A stretch of 64,000 bases of DNA, from NCBI GenBank assembly GCA_021295155.1, contig JAJTJC010000036.1, positions 868,001 through 932,000 on the forward strand, in the 5' to 3' direction. The DNA is from Flavobacteriaceae bacterium D16 (lineage in GTDB: Bacteria; Bacteroidota; Bacteroidia; Flavobacteriales; Flavobacteriaceae). Position numbers and translations under genes: made by a program. Under the pieces are notes generated by a model. That model searched no databases. It was not told the DNA's origin and saw only the letters and a program-made list of their open reading frames with translations. This document shows, piece by piece, positions 52,673 to 62,495 of the stretch (position 1 is the first letter of the stretch; the number at the start of each line of letters is the position of its first letter).

Positions 52673-53116
52673 ATGAAATCCAAAACCATCAAAAACGTAT
52701 TTCGTGAAGGGGCTATAAGCCCAGAATTTATAGCTAACGCTATTGCCAAACACCAGGTAAAGACCCAGATTGGGGCCCATGATATCTTTTTAGGACAGGT
52801 ACGAGCAGATGAGATTGAAGGAAAGGTGGTAAAAGCCATTGAGTACACGACCTATCAGGAAATGGCCAACAAAAAATTCCATGAGATCCGGGAAGGGGCA
52901 TTTGAAAAGTTTGACCTCAGTTGTATGCACATCTACCACAGCCTTGGGGTTGTAAAAACCGGGGAGATCTGCCTTTTTGTTTTTGTATCTTCTCCACACC
53001 GAAAAGAGGTATTTGAAGCTCTGCATTACATTGTGGAAGAGATCAAAAGCCAGGTTCCTGTATTTGGGAAGGAGCTGTTTGAAGATGATTCCTATCAATG
53101 GAAAGTAAATACTTAG
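52673..53116 (+). CDS. moaE: Molybdopterin synthase catalytic subunit MoaE
   Basis: Large subunit of molybdopterin synthase, 147 residues. Family motifs: GAHDIFLGQVRAD, the EYTTYQEMANKKF segment, IYHSLGVVKTGE, SSPHRKEVFEALHYIVEEIKSQVPVFGKE with the two conserved Lys residues. It is followed after three bases by moaC. No moaD, moaA or moeA is in the window. Confidence 0.94.
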   Translation: MKSKTIKNVFREGAISPEFIANAIAKHQVKTQIGAHDIFLGQVRADEIEGKVVKAIEYTTYQEMANKKFHEIREGAFEKFDLSCMHIYHSLGVVKTGEICLFVFVSSPHRKEVFEALHYIVEEIKSQVPVFGKELFEDDSYQWKVNT

Positions 53117-53119
53117 AAA

Positions 53120-53551
53120 ATGGTAGACATCACCCATAAAGAACCCACCCTGCGCACTGCTGTGGCACAAGCCATTGTTGAGGTCAGTACTCAGGAAACC
53201 ATTACAGCCATTCAGGAAGACAGGGTGCCCAAAGGCAATGTATTTGCTATGAGTAAAGCAGCTGGCCTTTTGGGTGTCAAGAAAACTCCTGATTTATTGC
53301 CAGATTGCCATCCCTTACCCATTGAATACACCGATATTCAATATGAAATCTCCGGGCTTCAGATCAAGGTGCTTATTACGGTAAAGACCATTTATAAAAC
53401 CGGGGTAGAGGTAGAGGCCATGCACGGAGCCAGTGTGGTAGCCCTGAATATGTATGACATGCTCAAACCTATAGATACGGGGATAGAAATCAAGAGCATC
53501 AAGCTCCTCAAAAAGACCGGGGGTAAATCAGACATAGGGGCAAAACCCTAA
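53120..53551 (+). CDS. moaC: Cyclic pyranopterin monophosphate synthase MoaC
   Basis: Second step of molybdenum cofactor synthesis, 143 residues. The residues matching the E. coli active site are all kept: Lys38 (VPKGN), His64 (DCHPL), Glu97 and Glu99 (TGVEVEA), Asp113 and Lys116 (YDMLK). It is coupled to moaE and converges on the next gene with a three-base gap. Confidence 0.94.
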   Translation: MVDITHKEPTLRTAVAQAIVEVSTQETITAIQEDRVPKGNVFAMSKAAGLLGVKKTPDLLPDCHPLPIEYTDIQYEISGLQIKVLITVKTIYKTGVEVEAMHGASVVALNMYDMLKPIDTGIEIKSIKLLKKTGGKSDIGAKP

Positions 53552-53554
53552 GCC

Positions 53555-54265
53555 CTATTTCCTTCTGGACCAGATTTCATACATGGGTTCTCCCCGACTG
53601 TTTTTACCCTGGTGATGCCAGTCGTCTCCCTTAATATTGTACATGAATTTTAGTTTTGCTCCTACCCGGTCATTATCCCTGGAAAAGTATTGGATATGCT
53701 CGGTATAGTTGCCATCTTCGGTGGTGTAATGACCACCTCCGGTACCGGAAAAACGAAAAGTTTCGGTATGGTAGGCAATCCATTGGAAGCGACCGTCCAT
53801 CAGGAATTTCATGGTTTTACGTGCATTGTCCTCACCCCTGCGGTCCTGTCCGGTGTCTGGCCCGCGGGTAGCAAAGAGCCATTTCCCATCCAGATCCTGG
53901 GTTACCGAAGCACCTCGCTCAAATTCCAGAGGTGTTTCCAGTTTCAGTACCAGGATACTTCCTTCTAGGATATAAGGTATACTAAGGGATTTAATGCTGT
54001 CCTGGGCATATTGGGAATTGAATTCGAGCTTTACGTTTAGTTTTCCTTCACTGCTCTCATAAAATCCACCAAGGCTTTTAACGAACTCTGCAGGGGATTC
54101 CTGGTAAACCGTATGCACCAGGTATTTATCGTCTATTTTTAGTTCATGGGTGATGGTTTTGTCACCCTCAATTTGTTTAGCCATATAAACTCCACTGTTT
54201 ATCTGCGCACTGGCAGTGGTCAGGGAAAAGAGTATAATAAAAAAAATTCCTAAAAAAGGTCGCAT
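53555..54265 (-). CDS. Secreted lipocalin-like protein (membrane or secreted protein)
   Basis: A 236-residue exported protein with a signal peptide ending TASAQ and two beta-rich halves. The second half carries the DGRFQWIAYHTETFRFSGTGGGHYTTEDGNYTEHIQYFSRD pattern, seen in DUF4488-like domains, and ends GEPMYEIWSRRK. I start at 54265 (MRPFLGIFF) rather than 33 bases earlier. Function unknown. Confidence 0.75.
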   Translation of the reverse strand: MRPFLGIFFIILFSLTTASAQINSGVYMAKQIEGDKTITHELKIDDKYLVHTVYQESPAEFVKSLGGFYESSEGKLNVKLEFNSQYAQDSIKSLSIPYILEGSILVLKLETPLEFERGASVTQDLDGKWLFATRGPDTGQDRRGEDNARKTMKFLMDGRFQWIAYHTETFRFSGTGGGHYTTEDGNYTEHIQYFSRDNDRVGAKLKFMYNIKGDDWHHQGKNSRGEPMYEIWSRRK

Positions 54266-54308
54266 ATTATTGATTTTTGGTCCTTCTAAAATACGCAATA
54301 TTTGCCTA

Positions 54309-55247
54309 TCAGCCTAGTTGTTCCAGCATTTCAGAGGTGGTCTTTTGAAGGTTGTATTCTGCGGACCATCCCCAATCTTTTTGTGCCTGCGAATCGTCGA
54401 TGCTCTCTGGCCAGCCTTCTGCTATTGCCTGTCGGAAGTCGGGTTCATAACTGATTTCAAATTCCGGTATATGCGCTTTTATGCTGTCGGCAATTTCGGC
54501 CGGAGTAAAGCTCATAGCGGCCAGGTTGTAAGAGGATCTAACAGTAAGTTGATCAGGGGCTGCTTCCATCAGTTGCAAAGTTGCTCTGATGGCATCTTCC
54601 ATGAACATCATGGGTAATTGTGTATCCTCTTTGAGGAAACAGCTATACTTCCTTTCTTGCAGAGCTTTATGGTAGATATCCACCGCATAATCGGTTGTGC
54701 CCCCACCCGGCAGTGTTTTCCAGCTTATCAAACCCGGATAGCGAACACTGCGAACATCTACACCGTATTTGTGGTGGTAATAAGAGCACCAGCGTTCACC
54801 AGCCTGTTTACTAATCCCATAGACCGTGGCAGGTTCCATGATGCTGTGCTGAGGCGTGTTTTGTTTTGGCGTATTGGGGCCAAAGACCGCAATACTGGAC
54901 GGCCAGAACACTTTTTCAATTTTCTTTTCCTTGGCAAGGTTGAGTACATTGAAGAGTGAATTCATGTTGAGGTTCCAGGCACGGGAGGGGAATTTTTCCG
55001 CGGTTGCACTAAGCATAGCAGCCATGAGGTAAATTTCATCCACCTCATAATGCATCACCACATCTTCCACGGCCCCATAATTTGTGGCATCCAGAAGTTC
55101 AAAGGGTCCTGTACCTGAAAGGACCTCCCTACCTTCCCGAATATCACTTGCGATAATCTGAGATCCCTCGTATTTCTCCCTGAGCCGAAGGGTAAGTTCC
55201 GTTCCAATCTGGCCACAGGCCCCTAAAATCAATATTGTTTTGTCCAT
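54309..55247 (-). CDS. NAD-dependent epimerase-type L-threonine 3-dehydrogenase
   Basis: Extended SDR of 312 residues that in this subfamily oxidises L-threonine to 2-amino-3-oxobutanoate. GACGQIG (residues 9-15) binds NAD; PSSIAVFGP carries the catalytic Ser region and VYGISKQAGE the Tyr-x-x-x-Lys. VRYPGLISWKTLPGGGTTDYAVDIYHKAL, with the substrate-loop residues, separates it from sugar epimerases. The partner glycine C-acetyltransferase is not nearby. Confidence 0.9.
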   Translation of the reverse strand: MDKTILILGACGQIGTELTLRLREKYEGSQIIASDIREGREVLSGTGPFELLDATNYGAVEDVVMHYEVDEIYLMAAMLSATAEKFPSRAWNLNMNSLFNVLNLAKEKKIEKVFWPSSIAVFGPNTPKQNTPQHSIMEPATVYGISKQAGERWCSYYHHKYGVDVRSVRYPGLISWKTLPGGGTTDYAVDIYHKALQERKYSCFLKEDTQLPMMFMEDAIRATLQLMEAAPDQLTVRSSYNLAAMSFTPAEIADSIKAHIPEFEISYEPDFRQAIAEGWPESIDDSQAQKDWGWSAEYNLQKTTSEMLEQLG

Positions 55248-55381
55248 CCTGAACTGGTTCCGAATCAGAAGTAAAGATAGCGTATTACCTAATATTGGCC
55301 GCTTCTTTTTAGACGTTTATAAGGACGGGTTTGTATACTTTATGCCTCTCAAAACCTCTTTAAAATTTGTACATTCGCTAT

Positions 55382-55879
55382 ATGCGATCAGTCCATTTCT
55401 TTATTCTTTTGGCTATTCTACTCTCGGCTTGCCGTGGAGGAGGTAATGATCAGGTGATTTCCAGCAATAGTGTTGTGGAAATTGATGTGCAGCAGCTCCC
55501 TAAGCGCACAGCAATTAACCCAAGAGCAACCGAATTACTAAAAGATTGGAAGGAGTTCCAGGAATTAGAAACCAGTTTTGATGCCCTATACAGGGTAGCA
55601 AATAACGAGGACCTTATTCTGGTTTTGGAGGAAATAATCCTGAAGCAAAACGAAATGGAAAGCTCAGAATATCCGGAGGCGTTTGATACCCCTCAGATAA
55701 AGAGTCGCCAGAAGGTTTTTAAAACTTTTTTATTGAAACTCAAGGCAGCAGTCGAATACCGGGAGGACGTTATTCCACCAGCAAAAGAAATGTTGGCATC
55801 TTACAATGCTTTCCGGGAACAATTTAATGTTACCGTAAACAACACACTGGATCTAAATGAATTTCTGGATGAAAACTAA
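55382..55879 (+). CDS. Hypothetical lipoprotein
   Basis: A 165-residue lipoprotein (Cys in LLSACRGG, about residue 16) with a helical, acidic mature part (ELLKDWKEFQELETSFDALYRVANNEDLILVLEEIILKQNEMESSEYP and so on). I recognise no family. The ATG at 55382 gives the signal. It overlaps the next gene by 11 bases, so the two are probably functionally linked. Confidence 0.7.
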   Translation: MRSVHFFILLAILLSACRGGGNDQVISSNSVVEIDVQQLPKRTAINPRATELLKDWKEFQELETSFDALYRVANNEDLILVLEEIILKQNEMESSEYPEAFDTPQIKSRQKVFKTFLLKLKAAVEYREDVIPPAKEMLASYNAFREQFNVTVNNTLDLNEFLDEN

Positions 55880-56366
55880 AGTTTGCTTCCTACTCATTAT
55901 TCTTAGTATAAGTCTTCAGGCGCAGGAAACTAAAAAGAAAGCAATTCACCAGGTATTGGATTCCTGGCACGAGGCTGCGGCCAAGGCCGATTTTCATACC
56001 TATTTTGGTTTAATGGCAGAGCAAAGCGTCTTCATTGGTACGGATGCCATGGAGAACTGGCAACGGGAAGCTTTTGAAGCTTTTTCCAAACCCTATTTCG
56101 ATCAGGGCAAAGCATGGTCCTTTGAAGCCAGAGAACGTAATATTTATATTTCTGCCGATGGTTCAGTTGCCTGGTTTGATGAATTATTGGATACCTGGAT
56201 GGGTACCTGCCGGGGATCAGGTGTATTGGAAAATGTCGGGGATGCCTGGAAGATCAGGCATTATGTGCTTTCAATTACTATACCTAATGAAGAAATAGAA
56301 CCCGTTATAAGCCTGAAAAAAAGCAAGGATAGTTTGATCCAAAAGCAAATTAAACGGGATTGGTAA
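55869..56366 (+). CDS. Secreted SnoaL-like (NTF2-fold) protein
   Basis: A 165-residue exported protein with a signal peptide ending SLQAQ and the SnoaL_3-like pattern: IHQVLDSWHEAAAKADFHTYFGLMAEQSVFIGTDAMENWQREAFEAFSKPYFDQGKAWSFEARE and DGSVAWFDELLDTWMGTCRGSGVLEN. Starts in-frame at ATG 55869, overlapping the lipoprotein gene. Followed by trehalase 37 bases on. Confidence 0.87.
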   Translation: MKTKVCFLLIILSISLQAQETKKKAIHQVLDSWHEAAAKADFHTYFGLMAEQSVFIGTDAMENWQREAFEAFSKPYFDQGKAWSFEARERNIYISADGSVAWFDELLDTWMGTCRGSGVLENVGDAWKIRHYVLSITIPNEEIEPVISLKKSKDSLIQKQIKRDW

Positions 56367-56403
56367 AACATTTGATTAACCTTATTTAAGCAGACTTTTA
56401 ATT

Positions 56404-57987
56404 ATGAAATTCCGAGCGGTTTTATTTCTACTGGTACTTATTGTATGTTCCTGTCGTAAGGAAGTACCGACGATAAGTTCAGATGTCGATTTCTATACCA
56501 CAGAATTTTTCCACGAGGTGCAGACCAAAGCCATTTTTAAGGATTCCAAAACGTTTACGGACCTCGTACCCCTTGCACCTTATTCCGAAATACTGGCTAA
56601 GTATGAACTACAAAAGGATCAAACTGATTTCAACCTGAAGGCTTTTGTAGAACAAAATTTCAGTGACCAGTCCACCGCTGTACTATCTTTTGAAACAGAT
56701 ACTACTAAGACCATGTATGAGCATATCAGCAGTATGTGGCCCAAGCTCACCAGAGGGCCTGATAATGTAGTGCCTTTTTCTTCACGAATCCCATTGCCCT
56801 ACTCATATGTAGTTCCGGGAGGTCGTTTCAAAGAAATTTATTACTGGGACAGTTATTTTACCATTGAAGGTCTTTTGGTAGATGATGAGCTAGAGTTAGC
56901 GGAAAATATGATAGCTAATTTTAGTCATTTGATTGATTCCATTGGGTTTATTCCAAACGGAACACGGAATTACTACCTCAGCCGCTCTCAGCCGCCATTT
57001 TTTAGTCTGATGGTAGACGCCTTGTCTAAGGAAGATAGTTTGGCTGCCCGGCAATTTTTTCCCAGTATTGTCAGGGAATATGAATTCTGGATGAAAGGTA
57101 TGGACAGTATTCCCACAGGTCAGGACGCTTATCGATATACAGCCCGAACTGCAGACACCTTGATTCTAAATCGTTATTGGGATAGCGGAACAACACCTCG
57201 CCCGGAAGCATACAAGGAAGACCGGCATTTAGCAAGTGAGTTAACCACCGATGGAGAAAAAGAAGCCCTATACATTAACCTCAGGGCCGCTGCCGCTTCA
57301 GGTTGGGATTTTAGCAGTCGCTGGTTCCAGGAAGGTGATTTTGTTTCTACAGCTACAGCAAGGATTCTCCCTGTTGATTTGAATTGTCTGATGTATTTTA
57401 TGGAAAAGGAAATTGCTGAGGGCTATTCCCTGCAGGGTAATATAGAAGCTGCCCAGGAATACAAAAATAAGGCATCCAAAAGGGGCATTGCAATTCAAAA
57501 CTTGTTTTGGAACCCGGATATGCAGTACTTCCACGACTACCATCTTGATTGGGGATCTACCATGGGACAACTTACCCTGGCAGGAGCATTCCCGCTCTAT
57601 TTTAAACTGGCATCCCCGGACCAAGCTAAGGGGGTGCGCGATCGACTAATGAATGATTTCCTAAGGGATGGCGGATTACTCACCACACTAAAGGATTCCG
57701 GCCAGCAATGGGATGCCCCAAATGGATGGGCGCCCTTGCAATGGATTGCTGTAAAAGGATTGCTCAATTATGGATATAAAGAAGAAGCCATAACCATTAT
57801 GGAAAGATGGTTAGCCCTGAATGAGCGAGTTTACCGCAATACAGGCAAAATGATGGAGAAGTACAATGTAGAGGATATCACCTTGCTCTCCGGTGGTGGG
57901 GAATACGAGACCCAGGATGGTTTTGGATGGACCAACGGCGTGGCCCTTGGATTTCGGGACCTACTCGACCAACTTAAAGAAGATTAA
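56404..57987 (+). CDS. treA: Trehalase (GH37), lipoprotein
   Basis: Hydrolyses trehalose to two glucose molecules outside the cytoplasm. The 527-residue protein has an N-terminal lipoprotein-like signal (VCSC, residues 14-17) and both trehalase signatures: PGGRFKEIYYWDSY (about 138-151) and QWDAPNGWAPLQW (about 435-447). The catalytic region with SGWDFSSRW and the C-terminal GGGGEYETQDGFGWTNG are kept. It follows two small exported-protein genes on the same strand. Confidence 0.93.
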   Translation: MKFRAVLFLLVLIVCSCRKEVPTISSDVDFYTTEFFHEVQTKAIFKDSKTFTDLVPLAPYSEILAKYELQKDQTDFNLKAFVEQNFSDQSTAVLSFETDTTKTMYEHISSMWPKLTRGPDNVVPFSSRIPLPYSYVVPGGRFKEIYYWDSYFTIEGLLVDDELELAENMIANFSHLIDSIGFIPNGTRNYYLSRSQPPFFSLMVDALSKEDSLAARQFFPSIVREYEFWMKGMDSIPTGQDAYRYTARTADTLILNRYWDSGTTPRPEAYKEDRHLASELTTDGEKEALYINLRAAAASGWDFSSRWFQEGDFVSTATARILPVDLNCLMYFMEKEIAEGYSLQGNIEAAQEYKNKASKRGIAIQNLFWNPDMQYFHDYHLDWGSTMGQLTLAGAFPLYFKLASPDQAKGVRDRLMNDFLRDGGLLTTLKDSGQQWDAPNGWAPLQWIAVKGLLNYGYKEEAITIMERWLALNERVYRNTGKMMEKYNVEDITLLSGGGEYETQDGFGWTNGVALGFRDLLDQLKED

Positions 57988-57998
57988 ACCGCCTGAGA

Positions 57999-58703
57999 CT
58001 AGTTTTTGTTTTCTTCAGGACTTTGCTTCCTGGATTCCAGGGCTTGCTTACTCAGGCTGGCCAGGTTAAAATTGGGATCTATTTTTAAAGCCTCTTCAAT
58101 GGTGGCAAGGGCCATATCGATGTTATTGTGATCCATATTGTATTGGGCCAATCCTTTGAGGTGGATCAATGCCGCCTTTAATGGAACTTCATACGGTTGT
58201 TGCCTTTCGTAAAAGGCATATTTCATATCATCTTGGGCATTTTCAATCCCAAAATCAATAAGAGTACTCGCCCCCTCAGTATCTCCTACCTGGATTTTCA
58301 GGTCGGCAAGTTCGTAAGCGAGATATGCATTGGGGTTTCGGTCGAACATGATTTCAAAATGCTCAATGGCCCTTTTGGGTTGGTTGAGTGCTTTGAGTGA
58401 AACAGCTTTAACTTGCACGGCAAGGTCAGAATCAGCCTCGTTTTTCTCAATGGTCCTAAGGGTATTGAGGGCCTGCATATGCTGGTTATTGTTTACATAG
58501 ACAAAGGCCAGGGTATCTCTCCTTTCAACTGTTGGAGCAAGAACATTCAAATGCGTCAAAGCATTGATAACCCCATTTACATCACCTTGTAGGCGCATTT
58601 CGTTATAAAATGCTTCGTAATGGGTGAGAAGTTCACTTTTATTCTGAGCCTGGGTTGTTAGTCCCCCCAGCAAGATAATCACCAATAAAAACCGTTTCAT
58701 CAT
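57999..58703 (-). CDS. Exported TPR-repeat protein
   Basis: A 234-residue protein with a signal peptide (ending TQAQ) and about four to five TPR-like helix pairs, clearest in KRAIEHFEIMFDRNPNAYLAYELADLKIQVGD and IDMALATIEEALKIDPNFNLAS. It probably mediates protein contacts in the periplasm. Convergent with trehalase. Confidence 0.85.
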   Translation of the reverse strand: MMKRFLLVIILLGGLTTQAQNKSELLTHYEAFYNEMRLQGDVNGVINALTHLNVLAPTVERRDTLAFVYVNNNQHMQALNTLRTIEKNEADSDLAVQVKAVSLKALNQPKRAIEHFEIMFDRNPNAYLAYELADLKIQVGDTEGASTLIDFGIENAQDDMKYAFYERQQPYEVPLKAALIHLKGLAQYNMDHNNIDMALATIEEALKIDPNFNLASLSKQALESRKQSPEENKN

Positions 58704-58720
58704 TCTAAAATTTAGTGGGC

Positions 58721-58728
58721 CAAAATTA
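58721..58728 (-). promoter_or_regulatory. -7 promoter box of the TPR gene
   Basis: On the minus strand TAATTTTG (58728-58721) matches TAnnTTTG, 17 bases before the first ATG at 58703. Confidence 0.45.
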
Positions 58729-58812
58729 AGATTTTTTTTCGGGTATAGCGCTAGAGAAATTCTTAAAAACTCCCTGCAGCACGTTAAAATTAAAGACTTT
58801 GCGGGTATCTTA

Positions 58813-59622
58813 TTAACTCCAAACCCCTTTAGAAAATGTAAAACCCCTGGCAGCTAAGGTGCTACTATCTACAGTTTTTCCCGGCATTGATTCTGCCTCT
58901 TCCCTATACCTGGGTGCCGGCAGGCCCATTTTTTCTGCCTCAACCTTATAGTAATGATGCTTCTCAGGATGCTCCGGGTTCACTCCATTGATAATAAGAC
59001 CCCACCAATCATTTTCCAGTATGGCTATTAATAATCTTAGGCAATCTTCCAGATGGATCAGGTTTACAGGATGATGGCCATTCTTCAGTCCTTTTCTTCC
59101 CGATAAAAAACGAACCGGGTGACGCTCTGGTCCAATCAGCCCGCCAAAACGAACTATAGTTGTCTTCAGCTTTCCATCTTTTTTGAACAGAGCTTCGGTC
59201 TCGAGCAGCTGCAGGCCACTTTCGGAAGTTGGCATTGGGGGTGTTTCTTCGGTCACATGTCCACTCACGGCACCATATACTGAGGTGCTACTTACAAAAA
59301 TAACTTTCGCAATTCCTGCTGATCTTATCTGTTCATGTAGCTTTTTTATTTTATGGACATAGCTTGATTTATTCCCGCTCCTGAGTCCGGGAGGAATATT
59401 AATGATTAACACTTCCATCCCATTTAGAAAAGAAGTAACGGGACCTTCTATTGCTCTTTCTCCGAGGGAAATGAGGTAAGGTTCTACCCCTGCAGCTTCC
59501 AGGAGAGGCATTTTGTTTTTGTTTGTAGTAGTTCCACGAACGGAATATCCTTTTTCCACCAATGATTTTGCCAGCGGAAGTCCAAGCCAACCACAGCCCA
59601 TAACTCCTATTGTACTATTCAA
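58813..59622 (-). CDS. SDR-family NAD(P)-binding protein (YeeZ-like)
   Basis: A 269-residue Rossmann protein with an N-terminal GCGWLG motif (residues 10-15) typical of the YeeZ-like branch, FVSSTSVYGAVSGHVTEETPP in the catalytic region and IVRFGGLIGPERHPVRFLSG. The substrate is unknown. Its start overlaps the stop of the M28 peptidase gene by eight bases, so the two form an operon. Confidence 0.88.
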   Translation of the reverse strand: MNSTIGVMGCGWLGLPLAKSLVEKGYSVRGTTTNKNKMPLLEAAGVEPYLISLGERAIEGPVTSFLNGMEVLIINIPPGLRSGNKSSYVHKIKKLHEQIRSAGIAKVIFVSSTSVYGAVSGHVTEETPPMPTSESGLQLLETEALFKKDGKLKTTIVRFGGLIGPERHPVRFLSGRKGLKNGHHPVNLIHLEDCLRLLIAILENDWWGLIINGVNPEHPEKHHYYKVEAEKMGLPAPRYREEAESMPGKTVDSSTLAARGFTFSKGVWS

Positions 59623-61900
59623 AACTCAAGGATTTAGTTACCAGAATGGCATCGTTTAGCACAAAAGGCATGGGGATTTTATCATCAGGCCTGGGTGGAA
59701 TGGAAAATAACTCATGACGTAACAGGTCATTTGAGGCTTCATAGAAGGTTAATTCCAGCTGTTGCTCAGCCGGATAGCTTAGCCTGAGAATAGTAGGTTC
59801 ATTATCACTTATGAAGTGGGTAATAAGTTTACCGCGCCGTCGGTTAGCCAGGTAGTATTCAGACAGGGAAACCCCGTTCACCGTAGCCGCCTTAAGGTTT
59901 ACTTCATTGGTAAACACCTCAAGCCTATTCACTTCTCTTAGTGGATTCACTGACAGTTCAACCATCCGTAAACTACCCATAATGGTATCCTGGTTTATTT
60001 GCAGATCAGGGCCTTCTATGGATTTTAAAGAGGCCGGTGCCACCAGACTAAATCCTGTACTGTATTTACTGCTGATTGTTTTATTTGCTAATTTTTTGGG
60101 TTTTCCTGCTTGCTCACCCAGATACTGTTTCGTCCAGAAAGAAGGAACTTTTTCGTAAGTGGCCCATTGCGCTGTATTTGTATCCTCATCTAACACGTAC
60201 AACAAGCTGGTAGGTTTAGCATTTTGGGCATCAAATTCATGAGACAAATGGGCGTCTATTAAGAAACCCACAAAGAGCAAAAAGAATAGGTAGGATAATC
60301 CCCTTTTGATTTTATAATGCCCTAAAAGGGGTAATAGCAAAAAGAAAATCAAGGAGGTAAGCAGTGTGCTGCTCACCAACATTTTCAAGCCAAGGCCTAC
60401 CGGAAACATTTTGACAAAAGGAGTAAAGATCATTAAGGCCGGGAGAGAGAGGAAGGCTAACAAGAACCCTTTGGGTTTATCTTCCCGGGAATTGATTAAG
60501 ATTCCAGCCAAAAAGGCATAAACGGGAATTATGAAAAAGGCAGCTCCCGGCAGGAATTCTGCCAGTAGACCACATAAAATGAGCCATAAAAACGCCGGAG
60601 CAACAAGCAGGTTGGCCACTGTTGTTTTCTGAAACCAATGATAGACCAAAAAGCATACTGCTATGGAAAAATAGACCATAGATGCTATGTAGGCATGACC
60701 ATTATAGGTAAAGCCGTGAAGGATATCCTGGTATTCCGGATAAATGGTTTTTAAAAATGGCCAGATAAAGTAACCAACAAGGCCATTTACGGCAAGGATT
60801 AAAAGAAGAGGTAGGAAACCTGTTGCAATTCCCTTAGGAGAAAGTTTTTTCTTCTTTAGCCCCTGGTAAATGATCCAGATGAAAATGAAAACCCCTAATA
60901 AAAACATGGGCCAAATCCATTCAAAGGGATAAGCAATCAATCCGTAGTAAGGCACATTGAAATAATTGTAATCATTGAGGCTTTTCAGATTGCTCAAGTC
61001 TGTTTCGCTGAAGTGCATCATTAAGGGCATAAGATAGCTTCCCTGATGAGCAAGGCTTTCCCGGTCCAGCCGATCATAATTATCTCTTTCCGTATGATAG
61101 TCAAAGTGATCATCAATAAAAGCGAAATTAAACCCCTCAATATCCTGATCTTCCCGAAATACAGTTAGATCTGTGTCGTTGGGAAGCATCTTATAAATAC
61201 TGTAAGCCAAAGAGTTGGCAACAGGAAATCGGGGATTCGCCTTAATAAACTCTTCTATGAGTTTACCATTCCCACGATTGGTTTCGATCAGCATATAACT
61301 GGCACCACCACTACCGCGGGCTTCAAAATTGAGGACAAGACCAACTTCCCTGGTCCAGGGATGATTATTGGCAAAAAGGTCGGCGCCGTTAAGTCCTAGT
61401 TCCTCGGCATCCGTAATAACAATGATAATATCGTTTTTTGGTTGAATCCCGCGTGCCAGAAAAGCCCGAACACCTTCCAAAATGGTAGCTACCCCGCTGG
61501 CAGCATCACTAGCACCCAAAGCAGAATGGGGATTGCTATCGTAATGGGAGAGTAACAACAACGCCTTACCTGCTTCTTTCCCTTTAATCCTTGCCAGGAT
61601 ATTCTCTGCTTTGCTCAGGTTTCCCCAGTCGCCTGCTGTGTAACCTTCCTGAATACTGGTCTGAAGACCAAGATTCTCCAATTCCTTGACTACGTAATCC
61701 TTTACTTTCTTGTGCCCCGGGAAACCAACAGCATGCGGAGCTACCGACATGTTTTTTACATGAGTCAGGGCTCGGTCAGTGGAAAATTTGTTGGTATCAA
61801 GGTCTTTATCGGGACTATATGAGGGGATAGCCAATCGAAATGTGAGGGTAATGGCCGCAATGATGAAGAATGCGGTAAGGATAGCCGTGCTGTTTTTCAT
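59615..61900 (-). CDS. M28-family zinc aminopeptidase with a multi-spanning membrane domain
   Basis: A 761-residue protein: N-terminal membrane anchor (residues 7-25), an M28 peptidase domain and then about eight to nine membrane helices with a C-terminal periplasmic domain. Metal and catalytic residues are visible: His and Asp in LLSHYDSNPHSALGASDAASGV, Glu-Glu in ITDAEELGLNGADLF, and the late His in DDHFDYHTERDNYD. This is the Fxna/ERMP1-like layout. Substrate probably periplasmic peptides. Confidence 0.9.
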   Translation of the reverse strand: MKNSTAILTAFFIIAAITLTFRLAIPSYSPDKDLDTNKFSTDRALTHVKNMSVAPHAVGFPGHKKVKDYVVKELENLGLQTSIQEGYTAGDWGNLSKAENILARIKGKEAGKALLLLSHYDSNPHSALGASDAASGVATILEGVRAFLARGIQPKNDIIIVITDAEELGLNGADLFANNHPWTREVGLVLNFEARGSGGASYMLIETNRGNGKLIEEFIKANPRFPVANSLAYSIYKMLPNDTDLTVFREDQDIEGFNFAFIDDHFDYHTERDNYDRLDRESLAHQGSYLMPLMMHFSETDLSNLKSLNDYNYFNVPYYGLIAYPFEWIWPMFLLGVFIFIWIIYQGLKKKKLSPKGIATGFLPLLLILAVNGLVGYFIWPFLKTIYPEYQDILHGFTYNGHAYIASMVYFSIAVCFLVYHWFQKTTVANLLVAPAFLWLILCGLLAEFLPGAAFFIIPVYAFLAGILINSREDKPKGFLLAFLSLPALMIFTPFVKMFPVGLGLKMLVSSTLLTSLIFFLLLPLLGHYKIKRGLSYLFFLLFVGFLIDAHLSHEFDAQNAKPTSLLYVLDEDTNTAQWATYEKVPSFWTKQYLGEQAGKPKKLANKTISSKYSTGFSLVAPASLKSIEGPDLQINQDTIMGSLRMVELSVNPLREVNRLEVFTNEVNLKAATVNGVSLSEYYLANRRRGKLITHFISDNEPTILRLSYPAEQQLELTFYEASNDLLRHELFSIPPRPDDKIPMPFVLNDAILVTKSLSFE

Positions 61901-62023
61901 AATATGAAGTTGCCAGCTAAATGTAAAGATTTTTGCCTTTTTTGCACCGTTGGTCGGCAGAATTTAAATGTATCGTAGAAAAAACGTATATTTAATATTC
62001 ACCGAAACAAAACAAATAACATC

Positions 62024-62494
62024 ATGGGAATAAAGAGTTTTCAAGGCAAAAGGGCCAAGTCGGATTCCAGGAAGGAGTATGACTCCCCTATTCTGGTGGA
62101 AGATTACATGAGCAAAAAGTTGATCACTTTTAGTCCCGACCAGTCTATACTGGAGGTAATGGAAGCATTTGCCAAGTATCATATTTCCGGGGGACCTGTA
62201 TTGGACAATAATGGATTCCTAGTTGGGATAATTTCTGAAGCAGATTGTATGAAGCAGATTTCAGAAAGTCGTTATTTCAACCAACCAATCCTCGATAAAA
62301 GTGTAGAAAAATACATGACCAAAGAGGTCGAAACTATTTTGCATGACATGAGCATATTTGACGCTGCTGCAGTGTTCGACAAGCACAACCGCCGCAGGCT
62401 TCCTGTAATGAAGAATGACCTCATTGTTGGACAGATAAGTCGCAAGGATGTAGTTATCGCTGCATTGAAGCTCAGTGGGCAGAACTGGCAATAG
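62024..62494 (+). CDS. CBS-domain pair protein
   Basis: A 156-residue cytoplasmic protein with a short basic N-terminal tail and two CBS domains (VEDYMSKKLITFSPDQSILEVMEAFAKYHISGGPVLDNNGFLVGIISEAD and VEKYMTKEVETILHDMSIFDAAAVFDKHNRRRLPVMKNDLIVGQISRKDV). It probably senses adenine nucleotides. Its partner is not evident. Convergent with the zinc-ribbon gene one base on. Confidence 0.9.
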   Translation: MGIKSFQGKRAKSDSRKEYDSPILVEDYMSKKLITFSPDQSILEVMEAFAKYHISGGPVLDNNGFLVGIISEADCMKQISESRYFNQPILDKSVEKYMTKEVETILHDMSIFDAAAVFDKHNRRRLPVMKNDLIVGQISRKDVVIAALKLSGQNWQ

Positions 62495-62495
62495 G

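Noticed and set aside
53450-53500. Suspected loss of an essential MoaC lysine
   Set aside because: Counting against the E. coli protein shows that the essential Lys is the one in YDMLK, which is kept; the changed residue four positions later is not part of the active site.
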